DNA of 64,000 nucleotides from Nocardioides gilvus (GTDB taxonomy: Bacteria; Actinomycetota; Actinomycetes; Propionibacteriales; Nocardioidaceae), in assembly GCF_003194605.1 (NCBI RefSeq), contig NZ_QHKY01000004.1, forward strand, positions 62,001 to 126,000, given 5' to 3'. Position 1 is the first letter of the stretch. The number at the start of each line of letters is the position of its first letter. Below are positions 39,398-49,862 of this stretch, in pieces. The notes below the pieces were generated by a model, which worked only from the letters and a program-made list of their open reading frames with translations, was not told the origin of the DNA and did not search any database. The position numbers and the translations under genes are program-made.

Positions 39398-41386
39398 GTG
39401 TCCGAGATCAAGGTCGTCCGTCTCCACGCCGATTCGCGCGAGGAACGGACCACGGCCACGGGCAGCAAGGCCTGGGAATTGTTCGCCGACTCTCCCGACG
39501 TCATCGCGGTGCGAGTGGCCGGCGAGTTGAAGGACCTGTCGTACGTCCTCGGCGACGGCGACGAGGTCGAAGCCGTCGAGATGTCTTCGCCTGACGGGCG
39601 CGACATCCTCCGGCACTCCACGGCTCACGTCCTGGCCCAGGCCGTGCAACAGCTCTTCCCCCAGGCCAAGCTCGGCATCGGCCCGCCGATCACCGACGGC
39701 TTCTACTACGACTTCGACGTCGAGACTCCGTTCGTCCCGGAAGACCTGGTCAAGATCGAGTCCGCGATGCGCAAGATCATCAAGGAGAACCAGCGCTTCG
39801 AGCGACGGGTCACCACCGACGCCGACGCGCTCGTCGAGCTCGCCGACGAGCCGTACAAGGTGGAGCTGATCGGGCTGAAGGGATCGGGCGCTGAGGCTGC
39901 GGCCATGGGCGAGGGAGCCTCAGCCGAGGTCGGTGCCGGTGAGCTCACGATCTACGACAACATCAACCGCAAGGGCGAGGCGGCGTGGTCCGACCTGTGT
40001 CGTGGCCCGCACCTGCCGACCACCAAGCGGATCCCGGCGTTCAAGCTGATGCGTTCGGCGGCCGCCTATTGGCGCGGTGACGAGAAGAACAAGATGCTGC
40101 AGCGCATCTACGGCACCGCGTGGGAGACCAAGGAAGCGCTCGACGAGCACCTGCACCGTATCGAGGAGGCCGAGCGTCGCGACCACCGCAAGCTGGGCCG
40201 CGAGCTCGACCTGTTCAGCTTCCCCGACGAGCTCGGATCCGGCCTGCCGGTCTTCCACCCCCGGGGCGGTGTCCTGAAGCGGGTGATGGAGGACTACGTC
40301 CGCAACCGCCACATCGAAGAGGCCTTCGAGTACGTCGGCACCCCGCACATCTCCAAGGACGGCCTCTTCCACACCTCGGGCCACCTGCCGCACTACGCCG
40401 AGACGATGTTCCCGCCGATGGAGTTCGAAGGATCGAACTACCAGCTCAAGGCGATGAACTGCCCGATGCACAACCTGATCTACAAGAGCCGCGGGCGCTC
40501 CTACCGCGAGCTGCCGCTGCGGCTCTTCGAGTTCGGCTCCGTCTACCGCTACGAGAAGTCCGGCGTCATCCACGGTCTGACCCGCGTACGCGGCTTCGCC
40601 CAGGACGACTCGCACTCCTACTGCACGCCGGAGCAGGCGCCCGAAGAGGTCAAGCACCTGCTCAACTTCATGCTCAGCGTGCTGCGCGACTTCGGCCTGG
40701 ACGACTTCTACCTCGAGCTCTCCACCCGCGACGCCGACAGTGACAAGTTCATCGGCTCCGACGAACAGTGGGCAGCAGCGACCAAGGTGCTCGAGGACGT
40801 GGGGACCGAGACCGGCCTCGAGCTGGTGCCCGACCCGGGTGGCGCGGCCTTTTACGGCCCCAAGATCTCGGTGCAGGCCAAGGACGCGATCGGTCGCACC
40901 TGGCAGATGGGCACCGTCCAGTACGACTTCAACCAGCCGCACCGCTTCGAACTGGCCTACCAGGCGAATGACGGCTCCCGGCAGGAGCCGGTGATGATCC
41001 ACTCGGCGAAGTTCGGTTCCATCGAACGGTTCATCGGGGTGCTGGTCGAGCACTACGCCGGTGCCTTCCCGCCGTGGCTGGCGCCGGTCCAGGCCGTTGC
41101 CATCCCGATCGCCGAGCGGCACGACGACTACCTGAGGGAGATCGTCGCGCAGCTCAAGACAGCGGGTCTCCGTGCCGAGGTCGACCTGTCCGACGACCGG
41201 ATGCAGAAGAAGATCCGCAACGCCCAGCTGCAGAAGGTTCCCTTCATGTTGATCGCGGGTGACGACGACGTCGAGGCCGGGGCCGTCTCCTTCCGCTACC
41301 GGGACGGCCGCCAGGACAACGGAGTGCCGGTCGCCGAGGCGATCGCCCGGATCGCGTCCGCCGTCGAGAGTCGCGAGCAGGTCTGA
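39398..41386 (+). CDS. thrS: Threonyl-tRNA synthetase
   Basis: 662 aa. GTG 39398 is chosen over the in-frame GTG six bases earlier because AGGAG sits five bases before it. N-terminal TGS domain (to about 70), editing/second additional domain with [12 protein letters not shown], and a class II catalytic core with [24 protein letters not shown] (motif 2 region), zinc ligands Cys (MNCPMH) and downstream His residues, and motif 3 [19 protein letters not shown]-terminal anticodon-binding domain ends at IASAVES. The following genes are packed closely and likely co-transcribed. Confidence 0.97.
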   Translation: MSEIKVVRLHADSREERTTATGSKAWELFADSPDVIAVRVAGELKDLSYVLGDGDEVEAVEMSSPDGRDILRHSTAHVLAQAVQQLFPQAKLGIGPPITDGFYYDFDVETPFVPEDLVKIESAMRKIIKENQRFERRVTTDADALVELADEPYKVELIGLKGSGAEAAAMGEGASAEVGAGELTIYDNINRKGEAAWSDLCRGPHLPTTKRIPAFKLMRSAAAYWRGDEKNKMLQRIYGTAWETKEALDEHLHRIEEAERRDHRKLGRELDLFSFPDELGSGLPVFHPRGGVLKRVMEDYVRNRHIEEAFEYVGTPHISKDGLFHTSGHLPHYAETMFPPMEFEGSNYQLKAMNCPMHNLIYKSRGRSYRELPLRLFEFGSVYRYEKSGVIHGLTRVRGFAQDDSHSYCTPEQAPEEVKHLLNFMLSVLRDFGLDDFYLELSTRDADSDKFIGSDEQWAAATKVLEDVGTETGLELVPDPGGAAFYGPKISVQAKDAIGRTWQMGTVQYDFNQPHRFELAYQANDGSRQEPVMIHSAKFGSIERFIGVLVEHYAGAFPPWLAPVQAVAIPIAERHDDYLREIVAQLKTAGLRAEVDLSDDRMQKKIRNAQLQKVPFMLIAGDDDVEAGAVSFRYRDGRQDNGVPVAEAIARIASAVESREQV

Positions 41387-41917
41387 ATGTCGATGGAGCA
41401 GCACGGCATCGGCGAGGAGGACAGTCTCCAGCGCCTCTGGACGCCCTACCGCATGGCGTACATCCGCAAGGAGGCCAAGGCGAAGCAGGAAGGCAGCCAG
41501 GACTGTCCCTTCTGCGTGATCCCCAGCCTCCAGGACGACGAAGGACTGGTCATCGCACGCGGGGAGCACTGCTTCGCCGTGCTCAACCTGCATCCCTACA
41601 ACCCCGGCCACCTGATGGTCATCCCGTACCGCCATGTCTCGGAGTTGGAGGACCTCACCCTCGACGAGTCGTCGGAGTTGATGGCGATGACCCAGGCCGC
41701 GGTGCGGACCATCAAGAAGGTGAGCGTGCCCAAGGGTCTCAACATCGGGCTGAACCTCGGCTCCGCGGCTGGTGGCTCACTCTCCTCCCACATCCACCAG
41801 CACGTGGTGCCGCGCTGGGTGGGGGACGCCAACTTCATCACGGTCACCGGGAACACCAAGGTCATCCCGGCCCTGCTCTCCGACACCCGTGCCCTCCTGG
41901 CCGAGGCGTGGCACTGA
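41387..41917 (+). CDS. HIT-family nucleotide hydrolase/phosphorylase (Ap4A phosphorylase type)
   Basis: 176 aa, ATG immediately after the thrS stop. Histidine-triad motif HIHQHVVPRW, a preceding LNLGSAAGGS loop, zinc-site-like CPFC and the LYPYNxGHLM-like segment NLHPYNPGHLMVIPYRH. Matches the actinobacterial Rv2613c-type Ap4A phosphorylase found at this place beside pgsA. It acts on dinucleoside polyphosphates. The 3' end overlaps the next gene by 10 bases. Confidence 0.92.
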   Translation: MSMEQHGIGEEDSLQRLWTPYRMAYIRKEAKAKQEGSQDCPFCVIPSLQDDEGLVIARGEHCFAVLNLHPYNPGHLMVIPYRHVSELEDLTLDESSELMAMTQAAVRTIKKVSVPKGLNIGLNLGSAAGGSLSSHIHQHVVPRWVGDANFITVTGNTKVIPALLSDTRALLAEAWH

Positions 41918-42702
41918 GCGGCGAGGCCTCGGTGAGCGTCTCTCTCGCGGCCGACCTCGCTCTCGCGGAGTCCTTGGTCCACGAAGCAGCAGACCTGGCG
42001 GCCCGCTGGTTCCGTCAGGGAGTGGACGGCGAGGCCAAGCTCGACGCCACGGACCTCGTCACCGTCGCGGACCGCTCCGCCGAGGAACACGTCCTCGAGG
42101 TGCTGGGGCAGTTGCGCCCCGCTGACGGCGTCATCGGGGAGGAGGGCGCGTTCCGTCCCGGGACCAGTGCTCGCCGCTGGGTGATCGACCCGGTGGACGG
42201 CACCTACAACTTCGTACGCGGTCTCGAGCGGTGGTGCTCTGCCCTCGCGCTCACCGACGGAGAAGAGCTGCAAGTCGGTGCCGTGCACGACGCCGTCCGT
42301 GGCACCGGATGGGTCGGATCTCCCGCGGTCGGCGCCTTCCGCGACGGCATCCGTCTCCCGCAGCTCGCTGACCGTGACCTGTCCACGGCCTGTGCCGCCA
42401 CCTATCTTCATCCCCCACACGTTGACGGTCCGGTCGGGGAGCGCTGGCGCCGCGTGCTGGCAGGGCTCGGCACGTACCGCTCCCTGGGATCAGGCAGCCT
42501 CGACGCGGTGGCGGTCGCCGAGGGCCGGATCGACCTCCTCTTCCAGCACTCCGTGCCCGACTGGGACCGGCTGCCGGGTGAGGCGATCATCCGCGCGGTC
42601 GGGGGAACGTCCCGAGTGGTGGAGGGCGCCGGAGTCTCCTGGTACGTCGCTGGCGCGCCCACTGCCGTCGCCCGGGCGAGCGATCTGCTCGCGGACCGGT
42701 AG
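41908..42702 (+). CDS. Inositol monophosphatase family phosphatase
   Basis: 264 aa from GTG 41908; GTG 41932 is an alternative. Mg-dependent FIG superfamily motifs: GEEG (metal-binding Glu), DPVDGTYNFVRG and the later PDWDRLPGEAIIRAVGG in place of the usual WDxAAG motif. Substrates of the family include inositol-1-phosphate and histidinol phosphate. Its position directly before the phosphatidylinositol-phosphate synthase gene suggests a role in inositol supply, but histidinol-phosphate phosphatase is also possible. Confidence 0.87.
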   Translation: MALSGEASVSVSLAADLALAESLVHEAADLAARWFRQGVDGEAKLDATDLVTVADRSAEEHVLEVLGQLRPADGVIGEEGAFRPGTSARRWVIDPVDGTYNFVRGLERWCSALALTDGEELQVGAVHDAVRGTGWVGSPAVGAFRDGIRLPQLADRDLSTACAATYLHPPHVDGPVGERWRRVLAGLGTYRSLGSGSLDAVAVAEGRIDLLFQHSVPDWDRLPGEAIIRAVGGTSRVVEGAGVSWYVAGAPTAVARASDLLADR

Positions 42703-42705
42703 CCT
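42700..42705 (+). promoter_or_regulatory. Candidate -10 box of leaderless pgsA promoter
   Basis: TAGCCT overlaps the upstream stop codon and is six bases from the GTG start at 42712. No Shine-Dalgarno sequence precedes that start. Confidence 0.35.
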
Positions 42706-42711
42706 GCCCAC

Positions 42712-43341
42712 GTGCTCGACCGATTCAAGAACTTCTGGCAGGGCGTCGTGCTGGCGCCGATCGTGAAACTCTTCCTCCGCCTCGGGATCAGTCCCGACGC
42801 GGTGACACTGGTGGGCACCATCGGGGTGGTGGCTGGCGCCCTGATCTTCTTCCCGCGAGGGGAGCTGCTGATCGGCGTGCTGTTCATCACCGCCTTCGTC
42901 TTCTCCGACCTGATCGACGGCCAGATGGCGCGGCTGTCGGGACGGACGTCCAAGTTCGGCGCCTTCTGGGACTCCACCCTCGACCGTTTCGGCGACGCCG
43001 CGATCTTCGCAGGCCTGGCGCTCCACTTCGCCGGGCCGGGAGACTCCTACGTCCTGCTCTGCCTCTCGCTGTACTGCCTCGTGATGGGGTCGGTGACGTC
43101 GTACGCGCGCGCCCGCGCCGAGTCTCTGGGCATGGACGCCAAGGGTGGCATCGCCGAGCGCGCCGACCGGTTGGTGCTGATCCTGGTGCTGACCGGGTTG
43201 TCGGAGATCCTCTCCCTGCCGGTGCTCGTCCCGATCGCCCTGTGGACCCTGGCTGTCGCGAGCACCTACACCGTCGTCTACCGCGTGCTGAAGGTGTACC
43301 GGCAGGCATCGGCGGAGGATGCCGGAGCGTCCACGCTCTGA
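42712..43341 (+). CDS. pgsA: Phosphatidylinositol phosphate synthase (CDP-alcohol phosphatidyltransferase)
   Basis: 209 aa from GTG 42712. Six membrane helices and the complete CDP-OH signature D-x2-D-G-x2-A-R-x8-G-x3-D-x3-D, visible from SDLIDGQMARLS to DSTLD. The location after thrS and the HIT gene matches the actinobacterial PIP synthase, which joins CDP-diacylglycerol to inositol-1-phosphate in the membrane, the first step to phosphatidylinositol and its mannosides. The expected downstream acyltransferase (patA) and mannosyltransferase (pimA) genes are absent here. Confidence 0.93.
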   Translation: MLDRFKNFWQGVVLAPIVKLFLRLGISPDAVTLVGTIGVVAGALIFFPRGELLIGVLFITAFVFSDLIDGQMARLSGRTSKFGAFWDSTLDRFGDAAIFAGLALHFAGPGDSYVLLCLSLYCLVMGSVTSYARARAESLGMDAKGGIAERADRLVLILVLTGLSEILSLPVLVPIALWTLAVASTYTVVYRVLKVYRQASAEDAGASTL

Positions 43342-43381
43342 ACGGGGGTCGCCCGTGTACGGGGAGCATCCCTCGGCCGCT

Positions 43382-43387
43382 TAGGCT
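43382..43387 (+). promoter_or_regulatory. Candidate -10 box of leaderless pdxS promoter
   Basis: TAGGCT followed by six bases and ATG 43394; no Shine-Dalgarno sequence. Confidence 0.4.
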
Positions 43388-43393
43388 GCGCCC

Positions 43394-44305
43394 ATGAGCG
43401 AGACCCACGAAACCTCTTCCCAGCCCGTCACCGGCACTGCGCGCGTCAAGCGCGGCATGGCCGAGATGCTCAAGGGCGGTGTGATCATGGACGTGGTCAC
43501 TGCCGAGCAGGCCAAGATCGCCGAGGACGCCGGCGCCGTCGCGGTGATGGCTCTCGAGCGGGTCCCCGCCGACATCCGGGCCCAGGGTGGCGTCTCGCGC
43601 ATGAGCGACCCGGACATGATCGACTCCATCATCGAGGCAGTCTCGATCCCGGTGATGGCCAAGGCCCGGATCGGCCACTTCGTCGAGGCCCAGGTGATCC
43701 AGAGCCTCGGCGTCGACTACATCGACGAGTCCGAGGTCCTCACCCCGGCCGACTACGCGAACCACATCGACAAGTGGAACTTCACCGTCCCGTTCGTCTG
43801 TGGCGCCACCAACCTGGGCGAGGCCCTGCGCCGGATCACCGAGGGCGCGGCGATGATCCGTTCCAAGGGCGAGGCCGGCACCGGTGACGTCTCCAACGCC
43901 GTCACCCACATGCGCACGATCCTGGGAGAGCTGCGTCGCCTCGGCTCCCTCTGCGAGGACGAGCTGTACGTGGCCGCGAAGGAGCTCCAGGCCCCGTACG
44001 ACCTCGTCAAGGAGGTCGCCGGGACCGGCAAACTGCCGGTGGTGCTCTTCACCGCTGGTGGCATCGCGACGCCTGCGGACGCGGCCATGATGATGCAGCT
44101 GGGTGCCGACGGTGTCTTCGTGGGGTCGGGCATCTTCAAGTCGGGCAACCCGGCCCAGCGCGCCGCCGCGATCGTGAAGGCGACCACGTTCTTCGACGAC
44201 GCAGACGTCGTGGCCGACGTGTCGCGCGGTCTGGGTGAGGCGATGGTCGGCATCAACGTCGACGAGCTCCCGCAGGCACACCGCCTGTCCGAGCGCGGCT
44301 GGTGA
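43394..44305 (+). CDS. pdxS: Pyridoxal 5'-phosphate synthase subunit PdxS
   Basis: 303 aa. TIM-barrel synthase with all hallmark stretches: [53 protein letters not shown] with the Schiff-base lysine region, and SKGEAGTG. Builds PLP from ribose 5-phosphate, glyceraldehyde 3-phosphate and ammonia delivered by PdxT. An unrelated small gene sits between pdxS and pdxT. Confidence 0.98.
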   Translation: MSETHETSSQPVTGTARVKRGMAEMLKGGVIMDVVTAEQAKIAEDAGAVAVMALERVPADIRAQGGVSRMSDPDMIDSIIEAVSIPVMAKARIGHFVEAQVIQSLGVDYIDESEVLTPADYANHIDKWNFTVPFVCGATNLGEALRRITEGAAMIRSKGEAGTGDVSNAVTHMRTILGELRRLGSLCEDELYVAAKELQAPYDLVKEVAGTGKLPVVLFTAGGIATPADAAMMMQLGADGVFVGSGIFKSGNPAQRAAAIVKATTFFDDADVVADVSRGLGEAMVGINVDELPQAHRLSERGW

Positions 44306-44333
44306 TCTGCCAGACCCACGGGGGATCCTGACG

Positions 44334-44879
44334 ATGGCACGCGCTTCGGTCGAGGACGACCTGCGTGACTTCGCCCGGTTGCAGGTGAGGGCCGGCCTCA
44401 ATGACCCCGACCAGCAGTTGGCCGAGGTCATCGAGGCCACTCGGGTCGAGATGCCGCACACGGACGCAGCGATCCTGGCCAGGGCCTGGCTCGCTGCGGC
44501 GCGGCAGGAGGTCGCGGCGCTGGCCGCCAGCTGGGATCCGGTCACGGACTTCGAACGTCTCCAGGCAGCCTTCGCGGAGTGTGACGAGCACGCCCTTCCG
44601 GTCCTCCAGGGTGTGCGCGGTGACGCCGAGGCGCGCGCCGGGTTGACCGCGGGCCAGGCCCCGCTGCGCGGTCTCATCTGGTTCGTGCCTGCCGATGTCT
44701 GGCACGCCATCGACCACGGCGTGCTGGAGATCCACCTGTGGCGCCCGGACGGGAGTGACGTGGCGCCCGGCGACCACCTGGCCACCTTGGTGACCGGCTG
44801 CTTCCAGCGTCACGGGCTCGCCGCACGCCAGATCGGCGACCGGATCCAGGTCTCGGTGCGGTGGGAGCGGCGTCCGTGA
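44334..44879 (+). CDS. Conserved hypothetical protein between pdxS and pdxT
   Basis: 181 aa from ATG 44334. Soluble, mixed alpha/beta, starting with an acidic helix EDDLRDFARLQVRAGLNDPDQQLAEVIEATRVEMP and ending in a basic beta part. It may belong to a family of uncharacterised actinobacterial proteins (DUF6891-like), which I cannot verify. No catalytic motif is evident. Its stop overlaps the pdxT GTG (GTGA), so it is translated with pdxT; a link to vitamin B6 metabolism is only suggested by position. Confidence 0.75.
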   Translation: MARASVEDDLRDFARLQVRAGLNDPDQQLAEVIEATRVEMPHTDAAILARAWLAAARQEVAALAASWDPVTDFERLQAAFAECDEHALPVLQGVRGDAEARAGLTAGQAPLRGLIWFVPADVWHAIDHGVLEIHLWRPDGSDVAPGDHLATLVTGCFQRHGLAARQIGDRIQVSVRWERRP

Positions 44880-45496
44880 GCACCTCAACCGGTGCCGGTG
44901 CGCGCCCCACCATCGGTGTCCTGGCGCTGCAGGGTGACGTACGCGAGCACGTCGCCTCCTTGCGCAGTCTCGACGTCGACGTCCTCACGGTGCGACGCCC
45001 CGAAGAGCTCGTCCGCTGTCAGGGGCTCGTGCTTCCTGGCGGGGAGTCCACCACGATCCACAAACTCGCGCGTGCGTTCGGCCTGTTCGACCCCCTGCGG
45101 GCCGCCATCGGGTCCGGACTCCCGGTCTTCGGGACCTGCGCCGGGATGATCCTCCTGGCCGATCGCGTCGAGGACGCCACGACGGACCAGGAGACCTTCG
45201 GAGGGTTGGACGTGACCGTGCGGCGCAACGCCTTTGGACGGCAGGTCGACTCCTTCGAGGAGGAGCTCCACGTGGCGGGCGTGGAGGGTCGCGTCAGGGC
45301 CGTCTTCATCCGCGCCCCGTGGGTCGAGGAGGCCGGGGCCGGCGTCGAGACCTTGGCGCGCGTGGAGGCAGGACCGGCCAGCGGTAGGATCGTCGCCGTC
45401 CGCCAGGGCTCCCTGATGGCGACCTCCTTCCATCCGGAGGTCGGTGGGGACTCTCGTGTGCACAGGTTGTTCCTCGACCTGGTGCGCCGGGCCTGA
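44876..45496 (+). CDS. pdxT: Pyridoxal 5'-phosphate synthase glutaminase subunit PdxT
   Basis: 206 aa from GTG 44876 (coupled by GTGA). Class I amidotransferase with [20 protein letters not shown] oxyanion segment, nucleophile Cys in [10 protein letters not shown], and the His/Glu pair in [11 protein letters not shown]. Provides ammonia to PdxS. All catalytic residues are present. Confidence 0.97.
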   Translation: MSTSTGAGARPTIGVLALQGDVREHVASLRSLDVDVLTVRRPEELVRCQGLVLPGGESTTIHKLARAFGLFDPLRAAIGSGLPVFGTCAGMILLADRVEDATTDQETFGGLDVTVRRNAFGRQVDSFEEELHVAGVEGRVRAVFIRAPWVEEAGAGVETLARVEAGPASGRIVAVRQGSLMATSFHPEVGGDSRVHRLFLDLVRRA

Positions 45497-45534
45497 AACG
45501 GACCACTCGAAGGACCGATACGGAAGAGGGACCC

Positions 45535-46308
45535 ATGTCAGGCCACTCCAAGTGGGCGACCACGAAGCACAAGAAGGCCGCGATCGACGCCAAGCGCGGC
45601 AAGCTCTTCGCCAAGATGATCAAGAACATCGAGATCGCGGCGAAGATGGGCGGCCCCGACCCGTCCGGCAACCCGACGCTGGTCGACGCCATCCAGAAGG
45701 CGAAGAAGCAGTCGGTCCCCAACAAGAACATCGACTCCGCGGTCAAGCGTGGAGGCGGTCTCGAGGGATCAGGCGTCAACTACGAGACGATCATGTACGA
45801 GGTCTACGGTGCCGGTGGCGTCGGCATCCTCGTCGAGTGTCTGACCGACAACAAGAACCGTGCCGCGATGGAGGTCCGCACCGCGGTCTCCCGCAACGGC
45901 GGCACCATGGCCGACCCCGGCTCGGTCTCGCGCCTCTTCGGTCGCAAGGGAGTCGTGATCGTCTCCAAGGCCCAGGAGGGCAAGGAGGTGTCCGAGGACG
46001 ACGTCCTCGAAGCCACCCTCGACGCCGGTGCCGACGAGGTCAACGACCTCGGTGAGTCCTTCCAGGTCCTGTCCGAGGCCACGGATGTCGTCGCAGTGCG
46101 TACCGCGCTCCAGGAGACCGGGGTCGACTACGAGTCGGCCGAGGTCGAGTTCGTCGCGTCGATGGACATCCCGGTCGACGTCGACGCCGCCGGCAAGGTC
46201 TTCCGTCTGATCGACGCACTGGAGGACCTGGACGACGTCCAGAACGTCTTCTCCAACGTGGACGTGCCGGAGGACGTGCTGGCTGAGCTCGAGGCCCAGG
46301 AAGACTGA
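45535..46308 (+). CDS. YebC/PmpR family regulatory or translation-associated protein
   Basis: 257 aa from ATG 45535 with a purine-rich site upstream. Starts with [27 protein letters not shown] and contains the [16 protein letters not shown] core typical of YebC_I. The family acts as DNA-binding regulators in some bacteria and helps ribosomes translate difficult stretches in others. In Actinobacteria it usually lies immediately upstream of ruvC; here a phosphatase gene on the other strand intervenes. Confidence 0.96.
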   Translation: MSGHSKWATTKHKKAAIDAKRGKLFAKMIKNIEIAAKMGGPDPSGNPTLVDAIQKAKKQSVPNKNIDSAVKRGGGLEGSGVNYETIMYEVYGAGGVGILVECLTDNKNRAAMEVRTAVSRNGGTMADPGSVSRLFGRKGVVIVSKAQEGKEVSEDDVLEATLDAGADEVNDLGESFQVLSEATDVVAVRTALQETGVDYESAEVEFVASMDIPVDVDAAGKVFRLIDALEDLDDVQNVFSNVDVPEDVLAELEAQED

Positions 46309-46329
46309 GCCCGTCCCGCTCCCGCACCG

Positions 46330-46369
46330 ACGTCGACAGGCCCGAGGAGATCCTCGGGCCTGTCGACGT
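46330..46369. terminator. Bidirectional terminator, 19-bp perfect stem
   Basis: ACGTCGACAGGCCCGAGGA and its exact complement are separated by two bases, giving a long hairpin between the convergent yebC and phoX genes. It can serve both strands. Confidence 0.88.
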
Positions 46370-46388
46370 TCGCGGTCAGGAGTTGGGG

Positions 46389-48473
46389 TCAGGAGCGGCG
46401 CACCACGACCACGCCCGGTCGCGGGTGCGGGTGCGTGTGGGGCCAGGTGCTGGCGGGGGTCTCGTACGTCGCCCCGTCGACCTCGCCCGGGTGCTGCACG
46501 GCGACCAGGACGGCCTGCTGGTCCGCGGTGATGAACGGGCTGCAGGTCTCCGCGCCCAGGGGCACGGTGAGGAACTGCTCGACCTTGCCCCGCTCCGGTC
46601 CGGCGACCGGCACCCTGAACAGCCCGTCGTTGGAGCCGAGCACGTTGCCGTCGGTGGAGATCCAGAGGTTTCCGACGGAGTCGAAGGCGACGTTGTCAGG
46701 GCAACTGATCGGGCTCACCAACTGCTTCGGGAACCCGGCGAACCAAGTCTCGGGAGCGTGCGGATCCCCGCAGACCAGCATGAGGTTCCAGACGAAGTCG
46801 GGGCCCGTGTGGCCGCGGCGTCCGGGAGTCATCTCCAGGACGTAGCCGTTCCGGTTGCCCGACGCGCTGCGCAGCGGACCGTCGAGCCGGTCGCGCACCA
46901 TGGAGGTGGTCACCGGGTTGGCCTCGTCGGCGGGCATCGCTGACGTGCCGCGGTTCGAGTTGTTGGTGAGGGCTGCGTAGACCCGACCGTTGACCCGGTT
47001 CACCTCGACGTCCTCGGGGCGGTCCATCTTGGTGGGCGAGACCCGGTCCGCAGCCAGACGAGTGTCGATCAGCACGTCGGCCACGCTCATGCCACGGACG
47101 AAGGAACGTCGTTCGTCGGTCAGCGGGATCCAGGTGCCGGTGCCGTCGTACCGCCCGTCCGCGCTCCCGTCGCCCGTGAGACGGGCCACCGACAAGGTGC
47201 CAGCGCTGAGCAGGCCCAGGTTGCGACGACGTGCCCTGGCCGTGGGCCGGGGGTCGTAGGTGTCCCGCGAGACGAACCGGTAGAGGTAGTCGCCCCGCTC
47301 GTCGTCGCCCATGTAGGCGACCGCGTGGCCGCTCGGAGCGATGGTGACGTCGGCGCCCTCGTGCTTGAAGCGACCGAGCATCGTCTGCTTGCGCGGGGTC
47401 GAACGCGGGTCGCTGGGGTCGATCTCGACGATCCAACCGAAGCGGTAGGGCTCGTGGGGCTCGCGGGTGAGGTCGAAGCGGGGGTCGACGCGGTTCCAGC
47501 CACGCCCCACACCACTGATGCCGTAGCGGGCGTACGACGCGGCGTACTCGGGGTCCATGTCACCGGAGGCATCGAAGTACTGGTTGAAGTTCTCCTCCCC
47601 GCTGAGCACGGTGCCCCACGGAGTGACACCCCCGGCACAGTTGTTGAAGGTGCCCCGGACCCGACGCCCAGACGGGTCCTGGGACGTACGCAACCTCGGG
47701 TCCCCGGCTGCGGGGCCCGTGAGCTCGAAGATCGTCTGGTCGTGCAGACGGCGGTTGTACCGCGTGGCTCCGGCCTTCACCACACTCCACTGCCCTGGTT
47801 GACGTCCCTTCTGGACCTCGACGACCGACATGCCGTGGTTGGCGATGGCCACCTCGAGGACCTGCTCCGGAGTGTGGGTGCCGGCCGGGAACATCAACGG
47901 CTCGTTGGTGTACTCGTGGTTGGCGACCAGGAGAGCACGGTCCCGGCGGGCGGGGTGGTCGAGAAGAGCCACGAAGTCGTTGTTGTAGCCGAACTGGGTC
48001 CGGGCCGACGCCGCGCTCTGACGCCGCACGTCGAACCGAGGGGCGTGGCGGGTGACCGGGTCACCCCACGCGATCAGGAGTTCGCTGGTGAATCCGTCGG
48101 GGACCGTCACCCGGTCCTTCTTGTTGGGTTCCACCGGGGTGAAGTCCCACGTGCCTGCGCCACGCCGCCCGCGCCCGCGTCCGGTGGGTGCGGGGCGGCC
48201 GGGACCGGTCGCTGCAGCGGGGGAGAAGGGCGACAGGGCGAGTGCCCCCAGGGCTCCGGCGGTCAGCCCGCCCTGGAGCACCCGGCGCCGCGCCAGTGCG
48301 CGGGTGGCGACCTGGGCGAACTCCTCGTTCGCGGAGCGGTTGGGCACCGGCTTGTCGCAGGCGTTGCCGCACCGGAACTCGCAGGTCATGGCGCTGCGTG
48401 AGCCGTGGGGGCCGCGGGTCGGCACTCCCAACATCACGGGGGCGGGGTCGTGGCAGGTGGGTGTCGTGGTCAT
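46389..48473 (-). CDS. PhoX-family (DUF839) Tat-exported alkaline phosphatase
   Basis: 694 aa from ATG 48473 with AGGAG seven bases upstream; the open frame extends further without support. The N-terminus has the PhoX-type [14 protein letters not shown] segment and a twin-arginine signal (ARRRVLQGG followed by a hydrophobic stretch ending [10 protein letters not shown], about residues 60-90). The mature part is the DUF839 beta-propeller with [56 protein letters not shown]. PhoX enzymes are calcium/iron-dependent, releasing phosphate from organic esters outside the cell. It interrupts the usual yebC-ruvC adjacency on the opposite strand. Confidence 0.93.
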   Translation of the reverse strand: MTTTPTCHDPAPVMLGVPTRGPHGSRSAMTCEFRCGNACDKPVPNRSANEEFAQVATRALARRRVLQGGLTAGALGALALSPFSPAAATGPGRPAPTGRGRGRRGAGTWDFTPVEPNKKDRVTVPDGFTSELLIAWGDPVTRHAPRFDVRRQSAASARTQFGYNNDFVALLDHPARRDRALLVANHEYTNEPLMFPAGTHTPEQVLEVAIANHGMSVVEVQKGRQPGQWSVVKAGATRYNRRLHDQTIFELTGPAAGDPRLRTSQDPSGRRVRGTFNNCAGGVTPWGTVLSGEENFNQYFDASGDMDPEYAASYARYGISGVGRGWNRVDPRFDLTREPHEPYRFGWIVEIDPSDPRSTPRKQTMLGRFKHEGADVTIAPSGHAVAYMGDDERGDYLYRFVSRDTYDPRPTARARRRNLGLLSAGTLSVARLTGDGSADGRYDGTGTWIPLTDERRSFVRGMSVADVLIDTRLAADRVSPTKMDRPEDVEVNRVNGRVYAALTNNSNRGTSAMPADEANPVTTSMVRDRLDGPLRSASGNRNGYVLEMTPGRRGHTGPDFVWNLMLVCGDPHAPETWFAGFPKQLVSPISCPDNVAFDSVGNLWISTDGNVLGSNDGLFRVPVAGPERGKVEQFLTVPLGAETCSPFITADQQAVLVAVQHPGEVDGATYETPASTWPHTHPHPRPGVVVVRRS

Positions 48474-48677
48474 CTCGTGTCTCCTGGGGCGGGCGGTCTC
48501 GCTCTTGAGCCTGAGCATGGCGGTCTCCGTGCACCGCCGGGCGACCCCTCGGTGAACAGATCCCGAACGTGCCGGGGCCGCGTGTCGACGCACGCAGGGG
48601 TCAGTCGACCGGTTAGCGTTGCGTGCGAACAGGTGTTCGGACGCAGGTCACGTCGACACGCTCGGAAGGGGAACGGC

Positions 48678-49265
48678 ATGCGGGTGCTCGGCATCGATCC
48701 CGGCCTGACCCGGTGTGGTGTCGGTGTCGTCGATGGCTCCGTCGGTCGGCCCCTGACCATGGTGGACGTGGGCGTCATCCGGACGAGTTCCGACCTGGAG
48801 GTCGCCCTGCGTCTCGTCACCGTCGAGAAGGGCATCGATGCCTGGCTCGACGAGTACCGCCCTGACGCCGTGGCGGTGGAGCGGATCTTCGCTCGCTCCG
48901 ACTCCAGCACCATCATCGGCACCGCCCAGGCCAGCGGAATCGCCCTGGTCGCAGCCGCCCGCCGGGGCATCCCGGTCATGCTCCACACCCCCAGCGAGGT
49001 GAAGGCCGCCGTCTCCGGTAGCGGCCGGGCGGACAAGGCGCAGGTCGGCGCCATGGTGACCAGGATCCTGCGTCTCGACGCTCCGCCGAAGCCGGCTGAT
49101 GCTGCCGACGCGCTGGCACTCGCCATCACCCACATCTGGCGCAGCGCCGCCCAGCACCGCCTTCAGGCGGCCGCGGTGCCGGAGCTCAGCCCCGCGACGC
49201 GGCTCGCCGGCCGTACCGGTGCTCACCAGGTCACCACCAGCAGGATCCCGAGGAGCGTCAGTTGA
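48678..49265 (+). CDS. ruvC: Holliday junction endonuclease RuvC
   Basis: 195 aa from ATG 48678; the longer frame is rejected because the family begins with MRVLGIDPG. Catalytic acids Asp7 (GIDPGL), Glu in AVERIFA and Asp residues in [10 protein letters not shown]. Resolves four-way junctions moved by RuvAB. The C-terminal 25 residues exceed the core and look disordered. A TAGCGT box at 48614-48619 could be its -10 element. Overlaps ruvA by four bases. Confidence 0.97.
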   Translation: MRVLGIDPGLTRCGVGVVDGSVGRPLTMVDVGVIRTSSDLEVALRLVTVEKGIDAWLDEYRPDAVAVERIFARSDSSTIIGTAQASGIALVAAARRGIPVMLHTPSEVKAAVSGSGRADKAQVGAMVTRILRLDAPPKPADAADALALAITHIWRSAAQHRLQAAAVPELSPATRLAGRTGAHQVTTSRIPRSVS

Positions 49266-49861
49266 TCGCGTACGTCCGTGGCCAGGTCACCGGCATCACC
49301 TTGAACTCGGCTGTCGTCGACGTGGCCGGGGTGGGGTTCCAGGTGATGTGTTCGCCCGGCACGCTCGCCACCCTGCGTGAGGGACACGAAGCAACAGTGC
49401 CGACCAGCATGGTCGTCCGGGAGGACTCCATGACCCTCTTCGGATTCGTCGACGAGGACGAGAAGTCGTGCTTCGAGCTCGTCCAGACGGCGTCGGGGGT
49501 CGGGCCCAAACTCGCCCAGGCCGTCCTCTCGGTGCTGTCCCCCGACGACCTGCGCCGGGCAATCACCAGCGACGACGTCAAGACCCTCACCAAGGTGCCG
49601 GGGATCGGGCACAAGGGCGCCCAGCGCATCATCCTCGAGCTCCGGGACCGCATCGGTGCACCGCGCGGCGCTGCCACCTCCCAGGCGGCTCGCGTGGCCC
49701 AGGCGCCGTGGCGGGACCAGGTGGTGCAGGGGCTCGTGGGGCTGGGGTGGTCCACCAAGGAGGCCGAGAAGGCCACCGACGCCGTTGCCGAGCACGCCCA
49801 GGGCACTCCCGACGTGGGTGCGCTGTTGCGAGCCGCCCTCCAGCACCTGAGCAGGGGCTGA
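49262..49861 (+). CDS. ruvA: Holliday junction branch-migration subunit RuvA
   Basis: 199 aa from a TTG that overlaps the ruvC stop (TTGA). OB-fold domain ([12 protein letters not shown]), two helix-hairpin-helix motifs ([16 protein letters not shown] and [19 protein letters not shown]), flexible linker and the C-terminal domain III that contacts RuvB. Length is typical. Confidence 0.97.
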   Translation: MIAYVRGQVTGITLNSAVVDVAGVGFQVMCSPGTLATLREGHEATVPTSMVVREDSMTLFGFVDEDEKSCFELVQTASGVGPKLAQAVLSVLSPDDLRRAITSDDVKTLTKVPGIGHKGAQRIILELRDRIGAPRGAATSQAARVAQAPWRDQVVQGLVGLGWSTKEAEKATDAVAEHAQGTPDVGALLRAALQHLSRG

Positions 49862-49862
49862 G

